Positions 54,768 to 63,055 are shown, numbered from the stretch's first letter. The stretch is DNA of 64,000 bases from Olsenella sp. An188 (GCF_002160255.1 NZ_NFKF01000003.1:1-64000), one strand, 5' to 3'. Translations and numbers: made by a program. The notes: generated by a model from the sequence alone, not told the origin.

Positions 54768-55373
54768 CTAGAGCATCACCCAGGGCAGGCGCGACTCCGG
54801 CACGATGACGCCGAGCAGCACTATGAGGGTGACGGCGATGACGGCGCCGAGGACGAACTGGAGCACCACGTTGCGGGTGTTTCTCCCGGCCCGGCGCTTG
54901 AGGACGAAGTTGGTCTGCGATCCGTCGGCTGCCTCGAGCGCGTTACGGAAGGCCTTTGCGCGCCGCGCCGTCGGGCTGCGGCGCATGAACAGCAGGACGA
55001 GAAGGCCGATAAGAACGACGGCCTCCGTGATGCGCACTGCGAGCTGCGTTGACTCGGGTGCCGTGCTCGAGACTGCGACGAGTGCCACGGCGCAGGTCGC
55101 CGTGACGACCGAGACGAGGGCCATGACGGCGGTCTCGTAGGTCTCCGTTCCGTCTATGACCCTGAGCATCAGCTCCTCGTCCTTCTCGACGAGGCGCCCT
55201 ATCTTGACCTTGAGGGCAACGGCAAGGGCGAGCAGCTGCTCCTGTGAGGGAAACTCGTCCCCCGTCTCCCATGCCGCCACGGTCTCGGGGCTGACCCCCG
55301 CCTTCGCGGCAAGCTTGGCCTGCGTGAGGCCCCGTCCCTCCCGCAGCCGGGCAACCGTGCTTCCAAACTCCAT
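54768..55373 (-). CDS. XRE-family regulator with C-terminal membrane segments
   Basis: This 201-residue protein has an XRE HTH at residues 5-60 (LTQAKLAAKAGVSPETVAAWETGDEFPS). A linker and about four hydrophobic segments follow (VMALVSVVTATCAVALVAVS, VVLIGLLVLLFM, LQFVLGAVIAVTLIVLLGVIV). It looks like a membrane-tethered DNA-binding protein. It is divergent from the aldolase-PTS operon across an AT-rich region, so it is the prime candidate regulator for that operon. The ATG at 55373 follows GGGAGTCAGC. Confidence 0.82.
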   Translation of the reverse strand: MEFGSTVARLREGRGLTQAKLAAKAGVSPETVAAWETGDEFPSQEQLLALAVALKVKIGRLVEKDEELMLRVIDGTETYETAVMALVSVVTATCAVALVAVSSTAPESTQLAVRITEAVVLIGLLVLLFMRRSPTARRAKAFRNALEAADGSQTNFVLKRRAGRNTRNVVLQFVLGAVIAVTLIVLLGVIVPESRLPWVML

Positions 55374-55429
55374 GCTGACTCCCGTCGAAGAGCGTGCAGG
55401 GCTAACGACCGGGACCATTCTTGAACAAT

Positions 55430-55760
55430 AATATGGAGAAATAATGAAGAATTTTAACCTATTCCAAAATAATATACAAATCACGACAAATAATATGCAT
55501 AAACAAATGTGATGAAATAACTAGCAGATTTGTCTGCACACTTAAATCATTTTGTCTAAATTATGAACGCTAATTCATATAAATCAAATAATCTGCAGAT
55601 AAGACCCATAATTTGTAAACTGCGAAAACAGAGGAATGAGAACGAACTGGGAAAATGCCGCCGACAACAAGCAAAGATAATCCCTAACAATATGTAGAAA
55701 ATATGTAGCATGCTCAGCATTTTGAAAACAAAATATGCAGACATAAAATCGGGCCAACAA
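55430..55760. promoter_or_regulatory. AT-rich island between XRE regulator and aldolase-PTS operon
   Basis: About 330 bases are strongly AT-rich in an otherwise GC-rich window and hold no gene. They include short inverted repeats: GCAGA-TTTG-TCTGC (near 55527-55540) and the palindrome ATCTGCAGAT (near 55592). The direct repeat ATATGTAGAAAATATGTAG lies near 55690. This is probably the control region for both divergent genes; the repeated GCAGA half-sites are candidate operators. Confidence 0.6.
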
Positions 55761-55781
55761 GACCAGGACAGAGGAGGTCCC

Positions 55782-56402
55782 ATGAGCGAGCTCGTTCTTC
55801 CCAAAGTGACGGTCATTCTCCGCGGATACGAGACGAAGCAGGTTCTGAGTGTCGTCGAGCAGCTCGTGGGCACGAGGGTCAACTCCATCGAGGTGGCGAG
55901 CAACTCCCCCCACGCCATGGAGTCCATCTCCGCCGCGCGCCACGAGTTCGGCGACGAGGTCCACGTGGGCGCCGGCACCGTCAAGAACGCGGAGATTGCC
56001 CGCCAGGCCATCGATGCGGGCGCGGAGTTCATGCTCTCGCCGATCATGTTCACTCAGGAGATCTTCGACCTCGCTCGCGACGCCGGCGTCATCACGGTTC
56101 CCGCGGCCTTCAGCCCCACGGAGATCCAGCGGATGATCGACATGGGCGCCGACATCGTCAAGGTGTTCCCGGCCGGACAGCTCGGACCGGACTACATCAA
56201 GGCCGTCCAGGCCCCGCTCGGAAAGCTTCCGCTCATGGTCGTGGGGGGCGTCAACGTGGCGAACGTGCAGTCCTACTTCGACAAGGGCGCCACGTACGCG
56301 GGCATTGGCTCCGGCATCTTCGACCCCGCAGACATCGAGGCGTGCGACTCGGCCAAGCTTGCCGCCGCGGTCGCCCGGCTCGAGGAGAGCGTCACCTGGT
56401 AG
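55782..56402 (+). CDS. KDPG/KHG-type aldolase
   Basis: This 206-residue class I aldolase of the Eda family cleaves 2-keto-3-deoxy-6-phosphogluconate-type compounds to pyruvate and a triose phosphate. The Schiff-base lysine is K127 in D-I-V-K-V-F-P-A, and the general-base Glu is E37 in S-I-E-V-A. Arg14 lies in I-L-R-G. GAGTVKNAE and LMVVGGVN are also conserved. It is the first gene of an operon with a galactitol-type PTS and an IlvD/Edd dehydratase. ATG at 55782 follows GAGGAGG. Confidence 0.9.
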   Translation: MSELVLPKVTVILRGYETKQVLSVVEQLVGTRVNSIEVASNSPHAMESISAARHEFGDEVHVGAGTVKNAEIARQAIDAGAEFMLSPIMFTQEIFDLARDAGVITVPAAFSPTEIQRMIDMGADIVKVFPAGQLGPDYIKAVQAPLGKLPLMVVGGVNVANVQSYFDKGATYAGIGSGIFDPADIEACDSAKLAAAVARLEESVTW

Positions 56403-56404
56403 TC

Positions 56405-56419
56405 GTCGCGCATCGCGAC
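56405..56419 (+). other. Hairpin in aldolase-EIIA gap
   Basis: GTCGCG-CAT-CGCGAC, 2 bases after the aldolase stop. One of four hairpins, one in each gap from the aldolase to the dehydratase. Confidence 0.5.
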
Positions 56420-56441
56420 AGGATAGGAAGAAGGAGACAGC

Positions 56442-56906
56442 ATGGCAGATCTGAGCTTTGACAGCTCGCTCGTCGTCCGCATCGACGAGAACGGCCTCAC
56501 CTGCGAGGACGTGGAGCGCCGCCTGGCGGCCGTTCTCGAGGAGCAGGGCTACGTGAAGGACACCTACGCCCAGGCCATCGTCGACCGCGAGGCCAACTTC
56601 CCCACGGCGCTCGACATGAGCGGCCTCAACGTTGCCATCCCGCACTGCGACGTCACAAACGTCAACAAGGCGGCCATGTGCATGGGCGTCCTCGCCAACC
56701 CCGTCGACTGGCACAAGATGGACGAGCCGGACGAGACCTGCAAGGTCTCGGTCGTTTGCATGCTGGCCCTCACCGAGGCCCACGCTCACCTTGAGATGCT
56801 CCAGAAGGTCATCGCCTTCGTCCAGGACCAGGAGCTCGTCGCCAAGGTCATCGACGCCAAGAGCGCCGACGAGGCCTTCGCCCTTGCCGAGTCGCTGATC
56901 GCGTAG
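56442..56906 (+). CDS. PTS galactitol/fructose-type EIIA
   Basis: This 154-residue EIIA of the PTS_EIIA_2 class has the active-site His68 in V-A-I-P-H-C-D and the following T-E-A-H-A-H-L-E-M-L-Q element. It is of the GatA kind and works with the EIIB and EIIC encoded next. ATG follows GAAGAAGGAG. Confidence 0.9.
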   Translation: MADLSFDSSLVVRIDENGLTCEDVERRLAAVLEEQGYVKDTYAQAIVDREANFPTALDMSGLNVAIPHCDVTNVNKAAMCMGVLANPVDWHKMDEPDETCKVSVVCMLALTEAHAHLEMLQKVIAFVQDQELVAKVIDAKSADEAFALAESLIA

Positions 56907-56937
56907 GCTCGCCCGGCGAGAAGAACATCGGGAAAGC

Positions 56938-56957
56938 GGCGCGCCGGAGGGCGCGCC
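56938..56957 (+). other. Hairpin in EIIA-EIIB gap
   Basis: GGCGCGCC-GGAG-GGCGCGCC, a perfect 8-bp stem. The same gap also contains the GGCGAGAAGAAC motif. Confidence 0.6.
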
Positions 56958-56988
56958 TGAGGACGTTCTCAAGAGAGAGGAAAGAAAA

Positions 56989-57276
56989 ATGGCAGCAAAG
57001 CGCGTTCTCGTGGCCTGTGGAAACGGTGTCGCCACCTCCACCGTCGTGGCCTCCAAGATCAAGGACTACTGCGCCGAGAAGGGCGTGAGCATCCAGGTCT
57101 CCCAGTGCAAGATGCTCGAGCTTCACGACAAGGCCAACGACTACGACCTCGTGGTGACCTCCGGCAAGTTCAAGGACGCCGACGTCAAGACCCCGATCAT
57201 CATGGCGATCGCCCTGCTCACCGGCATCAACGAGCAGGCCACGCTCGACAAGATCGTCGACGCCCTGAAGGACTAG
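56989..57276 (+). CDS. PTS galactitol-type EIIB
   Basis: This 95-residue GatB-like phosphocarrier has the P-loop Cys10 in V-A-C-G-N-G-V-A-T-S-T. Length and sequence are typical of free-standing galactitol-family EIIB. ATG follows GAGAGAGGAAAG. Confidence 0.92.
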   Translation: MAAKRVLVACGNGVATSTVVASKIKDYCAEKGVSIQVSQCKMLELHDKANDYDLVVTSGKFKDADVKTPIIMAIALLTGINEQATLDKIVDALKD

Positions 57277-57283
57277 TTGACCT

Positions 57284-57297
57284 GCGGACTCGTCCGC
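57284..57297 (+). other. Hairpin in EIIB-EIIC gap
   Basis: GCGGAC-TC-GTCCGC, 7 bases after the EIIB stop. The loop is too small to close fully, so the effective stem is 4-5 bp. Confidence 0.4.
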
Positions 57298-57354
57298 TGG
57301 CAGGCGGGTCCCGTCGCCCCGCGCACCTGTTAGTGAAAGTGAGAAAGGAAAGGC

Positions 57355-58737
57355 ATGGACGCGTTCCTCAATGGCGTCAGCACCGTCTTCCAGGCGCTCA
57401 TCGACGCCGGCGCCTACGTCATGCTGCCGATCATCATCACGATCATCGGCCTCATCTTCCGTATGAGCATCGGTAAGGCGTTCAAGAGCGGCATTACCAT
57501 CACCTGCGGATTCGTGGGCATCAACCTGCTCGTGAACCTGCTCAAGTCCGCGGTCTCCCCGGCCGCGAGCGCCATGGTCGAGAACTTCGGCCTCAACCTC
57601 GACGTCACCGACGTGGGCTGGGGCGCCATCTCCTCGGTCACCTGGGCCTCCCCGATCGTGGCCTTCCTGGTCTTTGAGATCCTGGGCATCAACATCCTCA
57701 TGCTCGTCCTCAAGCTCACCAGGACGATGGACGTCGACATCTGGAACTACCATCACATGATGATCGCCGGCATCCTCGTTTTCTTCGTGACCAACAACAT
57801 CGTCTGGGCTCTTGTCGCCACGGCATTCACCGCCGTCATGACGCTCAAGTTCGCCGACTGGACTTCACCGCTCATAGAGCACTTCTTCGGCATCCCCGAC
57901 GTCACGCTCCCGACGATCTCCTATACCTCGTCGATCATCATCGCGGCGCCGCTCAACTGGGTCATCGACCGCATCCCCGGCCTCAACAAGGTCAACGTCT
58001 CGATCAAGAACGTCCAGAAGTACCTGGGCATCTTCGGTGACCCGATGATGCTCGGCCTGATCCTGGGATGTGCGATGGGCGCCCTGGCCCTCATGCCGAT
58101 CGACCAGATCTTCCTCACCGGCGTCAACGTCGCCGCCGTCATGGTGCTCATGCCCAAGATGACCGCCATGTTCGTCGAGGGCCTCATGCCCATCTCCGAC
58201 GGCGCCCAGAAGTTCACCACCAAGCACTTTGGCGGCCAGTCGCTCTCCATCGGCCTCGACGCTGCCGTCGTCGTGGGCAACCCCGAGGTCATCACCACGG
58301 CGCTCATCATGATCCCGATCACGATCCTGCTCGCCTTCGTCCTGCCGGGCAACCGCATGATGCCGCTCGCCGACCTCTCCGTCGTCACCTTCCGCGTGGC
58401 GCTGGTCGTCGCGCTCTGCCGCGGCAACGTGTTCCGCTCGATTCTCATCTCGATCCCGGTCATGGCCGCGATCCTGTACGCCGGCACCTTCGCTGCCCCG
58501 TACCTGACCGACCTCGCCACCTCCACGGGCCTGTCGTTCGACGGTCAGATCGCCTCCATGGCCGGCCCGTCGCTGACGCAGACCGCCATCGTCTTCTGGA
58601 CCTGCATCTCCGAGAACGCGATCATCTTCGTGCCGATCGCCGTGGCCATCTTCGTGGCCGTGTGGGTCCTCGTCGAGAAGAAGATCGGCATGGACAAGAT
58701 CGAGGCCTACGCCGCCGAGTACGAGGAGATGGAGTAG
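57355..58737 (+). CDS. PTS galactitol-type EIIC
   Basis: This 460-residue permease of the GatC family has about 11 membrane segments. Its landmarks include the N-terminal ISAGAYVMLP-like helix, NYHHMMIAGILVFFVTNN, GNPEVITTALIMIPITILLAF and CISENAIIFVPIAV. In a galactitol-type PTS the imported substrate is phosphorylated, typically at a terminal carbon. The neighbours (dehydratase and aldolase) suggest an acidic sugar, not a polyol, as substrate. Confidence 0.92.
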   Translation: MDAFLNGVSTVFQALIDAGAYVMLPIIITIIGLIFRMSIGKAFKSGITITCGFVGINLLVNLLKSAVSPAASAMVENFGLNLDVTDVGWGAISSVTWASPIVAFLVFEILGINILMLVLKLTRTMDVDIWNYHHMMIAGILVFFVTNNIVWALVATAFTAVMTLKFADWTSPLIEHFFGIPDVTLPTISYTSSIIIAAPLNWVIDRIPGLNKVNVSIKNVQKYLGIFGDPMMLGLILGCAMGALALMPIDQIFLTGVNVAAVMVLMPKMTAMFVEGLMPISDGAQKFTTKHFGGQSLSIGLDAAVVVGNPEVITTALIMIPITILLAFVLPGNRMMPLADLSVVTFRVALVVALCRGNVFRSILISIPVMAAILYAGTFAAPYLTDLATSTGLSFDGQIASMAGPSLTQTAIVFWTCISENAIIFVPIAVAIFVAVWVLVEKKIGMDKIEAYAAEYEEME

Positions 58738-58758
58738 GCACCATCCTGCAGTCTCGCG

Positions 58759-58785
58759 CAGGTGCCGCCGACGGGGCGGCACCTG
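58759..58785 (+). other. Hairpin in EIIC-dehydratase gap
   Basis: CAGGTGCCGCC-GACGG-GGCGGCACCTG, a perfect 11-bp stem about 20 bases after the EIIC stop and 32 before the dehydratase start. No T tract follows. Confidence 0.65.
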
Positions 58786-58816
58786 TCGCGCTATCGAGAA
58801 ACTGAGGGGAACAACC

Positions 58817-60460
58817 ATGGAACGTGCGATTGACAAGCTGGAGCCCTTCCAGCGCGCCATCTCCAAGGCCCACCTCGCCGCCGCCGGCGTTGCCGTTGAC
58901 TCTCTCGAGAACCCCGACAAGCCGCTCATCGCGATTGCGAACAGCTGGAACGAGGTCTGCCCGGGTCACGAGCCGCTCAAGAAGCTCGCCGAAGAGGTCA
59001 AGAAGGGTGTCCTCGAGGCGGGCGGAGAGCCGATCGAGTTCAACACGATCGGCATGTGCGACGGCATCGCGCAGGGTCACGCCGGCATGCGCTACTGCCT
59101 GCCGCACCGCGAGATCATCGCGGACTCCTGCGAGGCCATGATCGTCGGCGAGGGCTGCTTCGACGGCGTGGTCTACCTTGGCAGCTGTGACAAGATCATC
59201 CCCGCGATGCTCATGGCGGCGGCGCGTATCGACCTGCCTGCCGCGCTCGTGACCTGCGGTCCCTGCTACGACGAGATCAAGCCCTCCGAGTCCAAGGCGC
59301 TTCGTGCGCGTTTTCTGGCGGGGGAGGCAACCGAGCGCGACGTCATCGAGGGCACGCTTCGCTACTACACCGGGCCCGGCGTCTGCCCCTTCCTCGGCAC
59401 CGCCAACACGATGGGCTGCCTCACCGAGGGCCTCGGCATGATGCTGCCCAACGGTGCGCTCTGGCCCAGCTCCACGAGCCAGCGGCGCTTCTCGGCCCGC
59501 CAGACCGGAGCGGCCGTGGTCGACCTCGTCCGTCGCAACGTGCGTCCGTCCGACATCATGACGCAGGCCGCGCTCGACAACACGGTCAAGCTGCTCGCCT
59601 CCATCGGCGGCTCTCTGAACGCGCTCATCCACCTTCCCGCGCTTGCGCACGAGCTTGGGCTAGAGTGCACCTGGGCCCAGGTCGCCGAGATCACGTCCAA
59701 GACGCCCGTCATCTGCAACGTGGTCCCCAACGGCGACATCTCCTGCGTGAACCTGTACAAGGCGGGTGGCATCCCGGCCGTCCTCAAGACCATCGAGGGC
59801 GACCTCGACACCTCCGTCATGACGGTCACCGGCAAGACCATGGCGGAGAACCTCGAGACCTCGGTGCTGCGCTGCGACCGCTCGGTCATCCGTACCCAGG
59901 ACGATCCCGCCTCCGTCGCCAACGGAATCCAGGTCCTCTACGGCAACCTCGCTCCCGAGGGCGCGCTCGTCAAGACGAGCGCCGTGCCCGCCGACCAGCA
60001 CGTCTGGAGCGGCACCGCAATGGTGTTCAACTCCGAGGAGGAGGCCTTCGACGCGTACAACGCGCATGCCATCAAGCCGGGGACGGGCGTCATCATCCGC
60101 TACGAGGGCCCCAAGGGCGGCCCGGGCATGAAGGAGCTCCACCGCGTCACGGAGATCATGAAGGGCATCCCCAACTCCGCCGTCATCACCGACGGGCGGT
60201 TCTCCGGCGCCTCCGGTGGCCTCTCGGTCGGCTATCTCTGCCCCGAGGCCTTTGACGGCGCACCCATAGCGCTCGTCGAGGATGGCGACAAGATCAACAT
60301 CGACCTCACGAAGAACCTCATCGAGGTCGAGGTTTCCGACGAGGAGTTCGCCCGCCGCAAGCAGGGCTGGCAGCCCGTCGTTCACGAGAACGGAGGCCAC
60401 CTGCTCGCCCGCTACGCGAGGCAGGTGAGCTCCGCAAAGACGGGCGCCGTCATCGGATAG
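58817..60460 (+). CDS. IlvD/Edd-family dehydratase
   Basis: This 547-residue Fe-S dehydratase belongs to the family that includes dihydroxy-acid dehydratase (IlvD) and 6-phosphogluconate dehydratase (Edd). Conserved parts: ANSWNEVCPGHEPL, NTIGMCDGIAQGHAGMRYCL, YLGSCDKIIPAMLMAAARI, GLMLPNGA-like, NVVPNGDISCVNL and VITDGRFSGASGG. The Cys residues for the cluster (CDGI, SCDK, CPF) are present. Context with a KDPG-type aldolase and a PTS argues for an aldonate or phospho-aldonate substrate instead of branched-chain amino-acid synthesis. Confidence 0.9.
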   Translation: MERAIDKLEPFQRAISKAHLAAAGVAVDSLENPDKPLIAIANSWNEVCPGHEPLKKLAEEVKKGVLEAGGEPIEFNTIGMCDGIAQGHAGMRYCLPHREIIADSCEAMIVGEGCFDGVVYLGSCDKIIPAMLMAAARIDLPAALVTCGPCYDEIKPSESKALRARFLAGEATERDVIEGTLRYYTGPGVCPFLGTANTMGCLTEGLGMMLPNGALWPSSTSQRRFSARQTGAAVVDLVRRNVRPSDIMTQAALDNTVKLLASIGGSLNALIHLPALAHELGLECTWAQVAEITSKTPVICNVVPNGDISCVNLYKAGGIPAVLKTIEGDLDTSVMTVTGKTMAENLETSVLRCDRSVIRTQDDPASVANGIQVLYGNLAPEGALVKTSAVPADQHVWSGTAMVFNSEEEAFDAYNAHAIKPGTGVIIRYEGPKGGPGMKELHRVTEIMKGIPNSAVITDGRFSGASGGLSVGYLCPEAFDGAPIALVEDGDKINIDLTKNLIEVEVSDEEFARRKQGWQPVVHENGGHLLARYARQVSSAKTGAVIG

Positions 60461-60507
60461 CGCCCGCGCCGCGAGGTTCTTCTCGCGAGAAAAAAGGAGG
60501 GGAGGGG

Positions 60508-60551
60508 GTGCCGCCCGCGTCTCGGACAATGGCTCCGGGCGCGGGCGGCAC
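60508..60551 (+). terminator. Strong hairpin after the dehydratase gene
   Basis: A 12-bp perfect stem GTGCCGCCCGCG with CGCGGGCGGCAC, 47 bases after the stop. A smaller palindrome TTCTCGCGAGAA followed by A-rich sequence lies before it. The rest of this 305-base gap contains a -10-like GATAAT (60639-60644), so the next gene has its own promoter. Confidence 0.6.
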
Positions 60552-60765
60552 GCCGTTCCGGCGCCGGCTGCCGGACCGTCCGGTTGCGTGGCTTTGTGGT
60601 GAGTTGCGCATTTTTGCTCATGCCATCCCCGCATTTGGGATAATGTCAGGAACGCTCGGCCCGGCCGTCGGGTCGGCGCCAACAATCACGTGACAGCGAT
60701 TCGCGCGTCATCGGGCGTCGCGCGAGCATGTCGTTTCCCGGCTGAAAACCGAAGGGAGGCCCGGC

Positions 60766-61746
60766 GTGTCTGATGCGTTTGTCGTCGCGTCGTGCGCAGC
60801 AACCTTTGGAATCTTCAACGAGGAGCCGGTGAGGCGCCTGGAGGCGGCGGGCTGCGAGGTGAGGCTCAACCCGTACGGCCGGCCGCTCACGTCCTCCGAG
60901 ATCGTCGAGCACGCCTACGGGGCGGACGCACTCATTCTGGGCAACGACCACCTTGACGCCGCGACCATCGAGCGCCTGCCCGACCTCAGGCTCATCGCGC
61001 GTCACGGCGCCGGCGTCGACGCCATTGACTTTGCCAAGGTGGGGGAGCGTGGCATTACGGTCACCAACACCCCCGGGGCCAACAGCGAGGAGACCGCAGA
61101 CCTCACCTTTGCGCTCATCCTCGACCTCGCGCGCATGGTCACCCAGTCGGTGACGCAGCTCAAGGGGGGCGTCTGGAACAAGATTCCGGGGCGCAGCCTC
61201 CACGGCAAGACGATCGGCATCATCGGCGTGGGCGCGATAGGCATGGCCGTCGCGCGGCGCGCAATGGGCTTTGGCATGGACATCCTCGGCAACGACATCG
61301 TCCAGCGCGACGAGGCGGCCCGCTATGGCCTGCTCTACACAAGCCTCTCCGACCTGCTTGCGTCTTCGGACGTGGTGACCATCCACGCGCCGCTCACCTC
61401 GGCGACCAAGAACCTTCTCGGGGCGAAGGAGTTCCGCCACATGAAGGAGGGCGCGCTGCTCGTGAACACTGCCCGCGCCGGTATCGTGAGGGAGTCTGCC
61501 CTCGAGAAGGCGCTGCTTGGCGGGCGACTCGGTGGGTATGCCGTTGACGTCTACGAGCCGGAGCCGCCCGTCCTCAGCAAGGTGTACGAGCTTCCCAACG
61601 TGCTCACGACGCCGCACATCGGCTCGGCGACCTTCGAGGCCAACCTCCGGATGGGCATGGCCGTTGCAGACAACATCATCGCCTTCATGGACGGCCGGGT
61701 GCCGCCCAACCGCGTGACGGCCGTGGATCGGGTCCGCTTCTCGTAG
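60766..61746 (+). CDS. D-isomer-specific 2-hydroxyacid dehydrogenase (SerA/GyaR-like)
   Basis: This 326-residue NAD(P)H-dependent enzyme interconverts 2-keto and D-2-hydroxy acids. It has the Rossmann motif G-I-I-G-V-G-A-I-G, catalytic Arg in L-V-N-T-A-R-A-G, Glu in V-Y-E-P-E-P-P and His in T-P-H-I-G-S-A-T. The gene starts at GTG after GAAGGGAGG. It lies 305 bases after the dehydratase gene and inside the interval bounded by family C repeats. It may reduce a keto-acid produced by the aldolase pathway, but the substrate is unproven. Confidence 0.9.
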   Translation: MSDAFVVASCAATFGIFNEEPVRRLEAAGCEVRLNPYGRPLTSSEIVEHAYGADALILGNDHLDAATIERLPDLRLIARHGAGVDAIDFAKVGERGITVTNTPGANSEETADLTFALILDLARMVTQSVTQLKGGVWNKIPGRSLHGKTIGIIGVGAIGMAVARRAMGFGMDILGNDIVQRDEAARYGLLYTSLSDLLASSDVVTIHAPLTSATKNLLGAKEFRHMKEGALLVNTARAGIVRESALEKALLGGRLGGYAVDVYEPEPPVLSKVYELPNVLTTPHIGSATFEANLRMGMAVADNIIAFMDGRVPPNRVTAVDRVRFS

Positions 61747-61908
61747 GGGGGCGCGGGCCGGCCGGCTTGCCCCCCGCTTGGCGCACAATTCCGGAATTGT
61801 GCGAAAACCGCCCCGGACGACTCGGCTTTTCTAAGCGCGAGAAGAACCTCAACTGGCGTTTTTCCTCCAAGTGCGTCGCCCCCGCCGCACAATTCCGGAA
61901 TTGTGCGC
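61746..61908. repeat. Family C element, copy 2 (about 160 bp)
   Basis: Nearly identical to copy 1 at 54501 over its whole length (a handful of mismatches). It begins in the same way at a stop codon and contains the two 20-bp palindromes (61783-61802 and 61887-61906). The rest of this gap (to 62074) contains only a possible promoter for the next gene. Confidence 0.88.
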
Positions 61909-62074
61909 CAGCGGATAGGCGGCATGGGACAAAAGCCCCGATGGAGGTTTTTCTCGCCGGCGAAAGCACTTTCCGCGCCAAGGCCCGACAGGTGGGCGTC
62001 GGCCCGGCCGGCTTGTGTCGCCTCGCGTCCGGGGCGATACTACTGGTGCACGGAAGCGGCTGGGAGGAGCCCCC

Positions 62075-63055
62075 ATGAGGATCATCGCCTTTGACGTCCG
62101 CCCCGACGAGAGGGACGAGTTCGAGCGCCAGGCGGCGCGTGCCGACGTTGACGAGCTCGTCTGCCGCGAGGAGCCGCTCACCGCGTCCAACGCCGACGAC
62201 GTGCGCGGGTTTGACGCCGCGCTCATCCTGGGGATGGTCAGCTACGACGAGGTTCTTCTCGCCGAGCTTGCCGCCCGCGGGCTGCGCGTGCTTGTCACCC
62301 GAACGATCGGCACGGACCACATCGACCTCGCGGCCGCCGAGCGCCTGGGCATCAGCGTCTCCAACACGAGCTACGCGCCGGACAGCGTGGCCGACTTCAC
62401 CCTCATGCTCATGCTCGTGGCGCTGCGCAAGTACAAGCCGATGGTCTACCGCCAGAACGTGAACGACTTCTCCCTCCCGGGTCTCATGGGCCGCACGCTC
62501 GGCTCCCTCACGGTGGGCATCGTGGGCACGGGGCGTATTGGGTGCGCGGTGGCCCGGCGGCTTGGGGGCTTTGGCTCCACGGTGATCGGCTTTGACCCGC
62601 ACCAGAGCGAGGCGTTTCTTCCCCTGGGGACGTACGTGACGCTCGAGGAGCTCTACCGGGGCTCCGACGTCATCACCTTCCACGTGCCGGCGACGCCCGA
62701 GAACGACCGCATGGTCCGCGACGAGACCCTCGCGACGATGCGCGACGGCGTGGTGCTCGTCAACACGGCGCGCGCGAGCCTTATGGACGTGGACACGCTC
62801 GTGCGCGGCGTGGAGACGGGAAAGATCGGCGCGCTCGCGATGGATGTCTTTGCGGGCGAGGACGAGATCTACCACGCCTCGCGCGTGAACGACATCATCG
62901 CCAACCGCGACATGGCCTACCTGCGCCAGTTTCCCAACACGGTGCTCACGCAGCACGTTGCGTTCTACACGCGCGAGGCCGTGAACGAGATGGTGGCGCA
63001 TGCGGTGGATGCCGCGCTGCGGTGTGCGGGGCGCGACGGGGAGGCCCGGGAGTAG
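62075..63055 (+). CDS. D-lactate dehydrogenase/VanH-type 2-hydroxyacid dehydrogenase
   Basis: This 326-residue enzyme of the D-2-hydroxyacid dehydrogenase family has Arg in V-N-T-A-R-A-S and the Rossmann loop G-I-V-G-T-G-R-I-G. Catalytic Glu is in G-E-D-E-I-Y-H and His in L-T-Q-H-V-A-F-Y-T. LVTRTIGTDHIDL is typical of the D-LDH/VanH branch. It would reduce pyruvate to D-lactate or a similar keto-acid. ATG at 62075 follows GGGAGGAG. It is distinct from the dehydrogenase gene just upstream and outside the family C interval. Confidence 0.88.
   Translation: MRIIAFDVRPDERDEFERQAARADVDELVCREEPLTASNADDVRGFDAALILGMVSYDEVLLAELAARGLRVLVTRTIGTDHIDLAAAERLGISVSNTSYAPDSVADFTLMLMLVALRKYKPMVYRQNVNDFSLPGLMGRTLGSLTVGIVGTGRIGCAVARRLGGFGSTVIGFDPHQSEAFLPLGTYVTLEELYRGSDVITFHVPATPENDRMVRDETLATMRDGVVLVNTARASLMDVDTLVRGVETGKIGALAMDVFAGEDEIYHASRVNDIIANRDMAYLRQFPNTVLTQHVAFYTREAVNEMVAHAVDAALRCAGRDGEARE

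Noticed and set aside
58817-60460. Dehydratase as simply ilvD of branched-chain amino-acid synthesis
   Set aside because: No ilv genes are nearby and the gene sits in an aldolase-PTS operon; the family name alone does not settle the substrate.
54501-61908. Family C copies as insertion-sequence ends of a composite transposon
   Set aside because: No transposase or target duplication is visible; the elements are only about 160 bp and begin at stop codons. Cassette exchange by homology is the more modest reading.
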